From Prinia subflava (Eukaryota; Chordata; Aves; Passeriformes; Cisticolidae): a stretch of DNA of 64,000 bases. A program made the position numbers and the translations under genes. Shown here in pieces: positions 63,439 through 64,000 of this stretch (the stretch's first letter is position 1; each line of letters begins with the position of its first letter). Below the pieces are notes generated by a model. It was not told the origin of the DNA and ran no database searches. It saw nothing but the letters and a program-made list of their open reading frames with translations. The stretch lies in assembly GCF_021018805.1 (NCBI RefSeq), contig NC_086253.1, positions 35,155,583 through 35,219,582 of the forward strand, written 5' to 3'.

Positions 63439-64000
63439 ACTGTGTTTTCTTGACAACAGATTGTATTTCTTGTAAGGAAAAATGGTGCCCTGATGAATTT
63501 CTAGCACTGTATTCTAATAAAATATTTTCTTTAGTCAATCAAATGCTGTGCCGTGGGATCAGTGGAAGTTAGTGAATCTTCTCTGACAGTTATCTGCTCT
63601 TCTTCCTTGAAGGGGAAGAAACTATTTTGAATTTGCATAAATGTAACAGCCTAAAATTTAGTAAAACTCCTATAATTCCCAGATTACATATGACTGATAT
63701 TAATAATGAAGATAGCAAAGGGACACAACTACTAAAAACTCTCCAATTTGGTACATCTATAATTCAATAGACTGTGCTTATAAACTGTGCTTATAAAAGA
63801 CAATATAAAAAAATTAGTTAATCTTGGATATTTTTATGCTCCTGTGCAATATTCAGTAAGGATATGAATGAAAATAGTAACACCTTGTTTTTCTGCTTCT
63901 ATATGTTGTTTCCTCACCAAGTGACAGAAATAGCTCTGGACAGAGAAAGCTTCCATAATCCTCTCACATGTTGCAAATTATGATTCATCAAAACAAAACA
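63439..64000. other. AT-rich non-coding sequence
   Basis: No gene or repeat family recognised. A 13-bp-period duplication of ACTGTGCTTATA is present at 63771-63795. Confidence 0.6.

Noticed and set aside
1..64000. A functional gene cluster or defence-type system in the window
   Set aside because: No intact coding region with recognisable domains exists; all recognisable protein similarity comes from broken CR1 elements.

Overview
The window looks like non-coding nuclear DNA from a bird. The evidence is the repeat content. There are many CR1 non-LTR retrotransposon copies, several keeping the typical avian 3' end of 8-bp repeats (ATTCTATG on one strand, seen as ATCACAGA-type repeats on the other). 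There are also several endogenous-retrovirus LTRs whose ends and internal signals resemble bird ERV LTRs. The background is strongly AT-rich. I found no functional protein-coding gene, no exon that I could recognise, and no tRNA, rRNA, CRISPR array or bacterial feature. Most open reading frames are short, and the longer ones fall in repeats. The species cannot be told from what is visible; the segment is best read as intergenic or deep-intronic sequence.

Layout. Positions 1-5.9 kb hold nothing recognisable. At 5.9-8.5 kb lies the richest block: an 11-unit, 40-bp minisatellite directly followed by a long but broken CR1 element. The CR1 shows an ORF1 esterase-domain remnant, the start of the ORF2 endonuclease, a large internal deletion, and the ORF2 end with the 3' terminus. 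At 9.64-10.7 kb is an antisense LTR-type ERV fragment. From 10.7 to 46.9 kb the sequence is AT-rich, with a few CR1 scraps (22.2, 35.2, 37.6 and 43.0 kb), GT/AC-rich tracts and homopolymers.

At 46.94-47.50 kb a CR1 reverse-transcriptase fragment is joined to the last ~50 bp of an ERV LTR. At 51.90-52.26 kb a compact solo LTR sits inside a TG/TA microsatellite with an apparent 6-bp TATATA duplication. At 53.18-53.62 kb two CR1 3' ends lie head to tail. At 61.62-63.44 kb is a nested LTR cluster. Two LTRs of one family face each other tail to tail, and a different 651-bp solo LTR with a clean 5-bp GGAAT duplication has inserted into the second one just upstream of its TATA box.

Nothing here works as a gene system. 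The useful content is the history of transposable elements. I did not find a new biological system. The observations most worth checking are the minisatellite that is open in all three antisense frames at the 5' side of the CR1, the CR1/LTR chimera at 47.45 kb, and the nested inverted LTR cluster.
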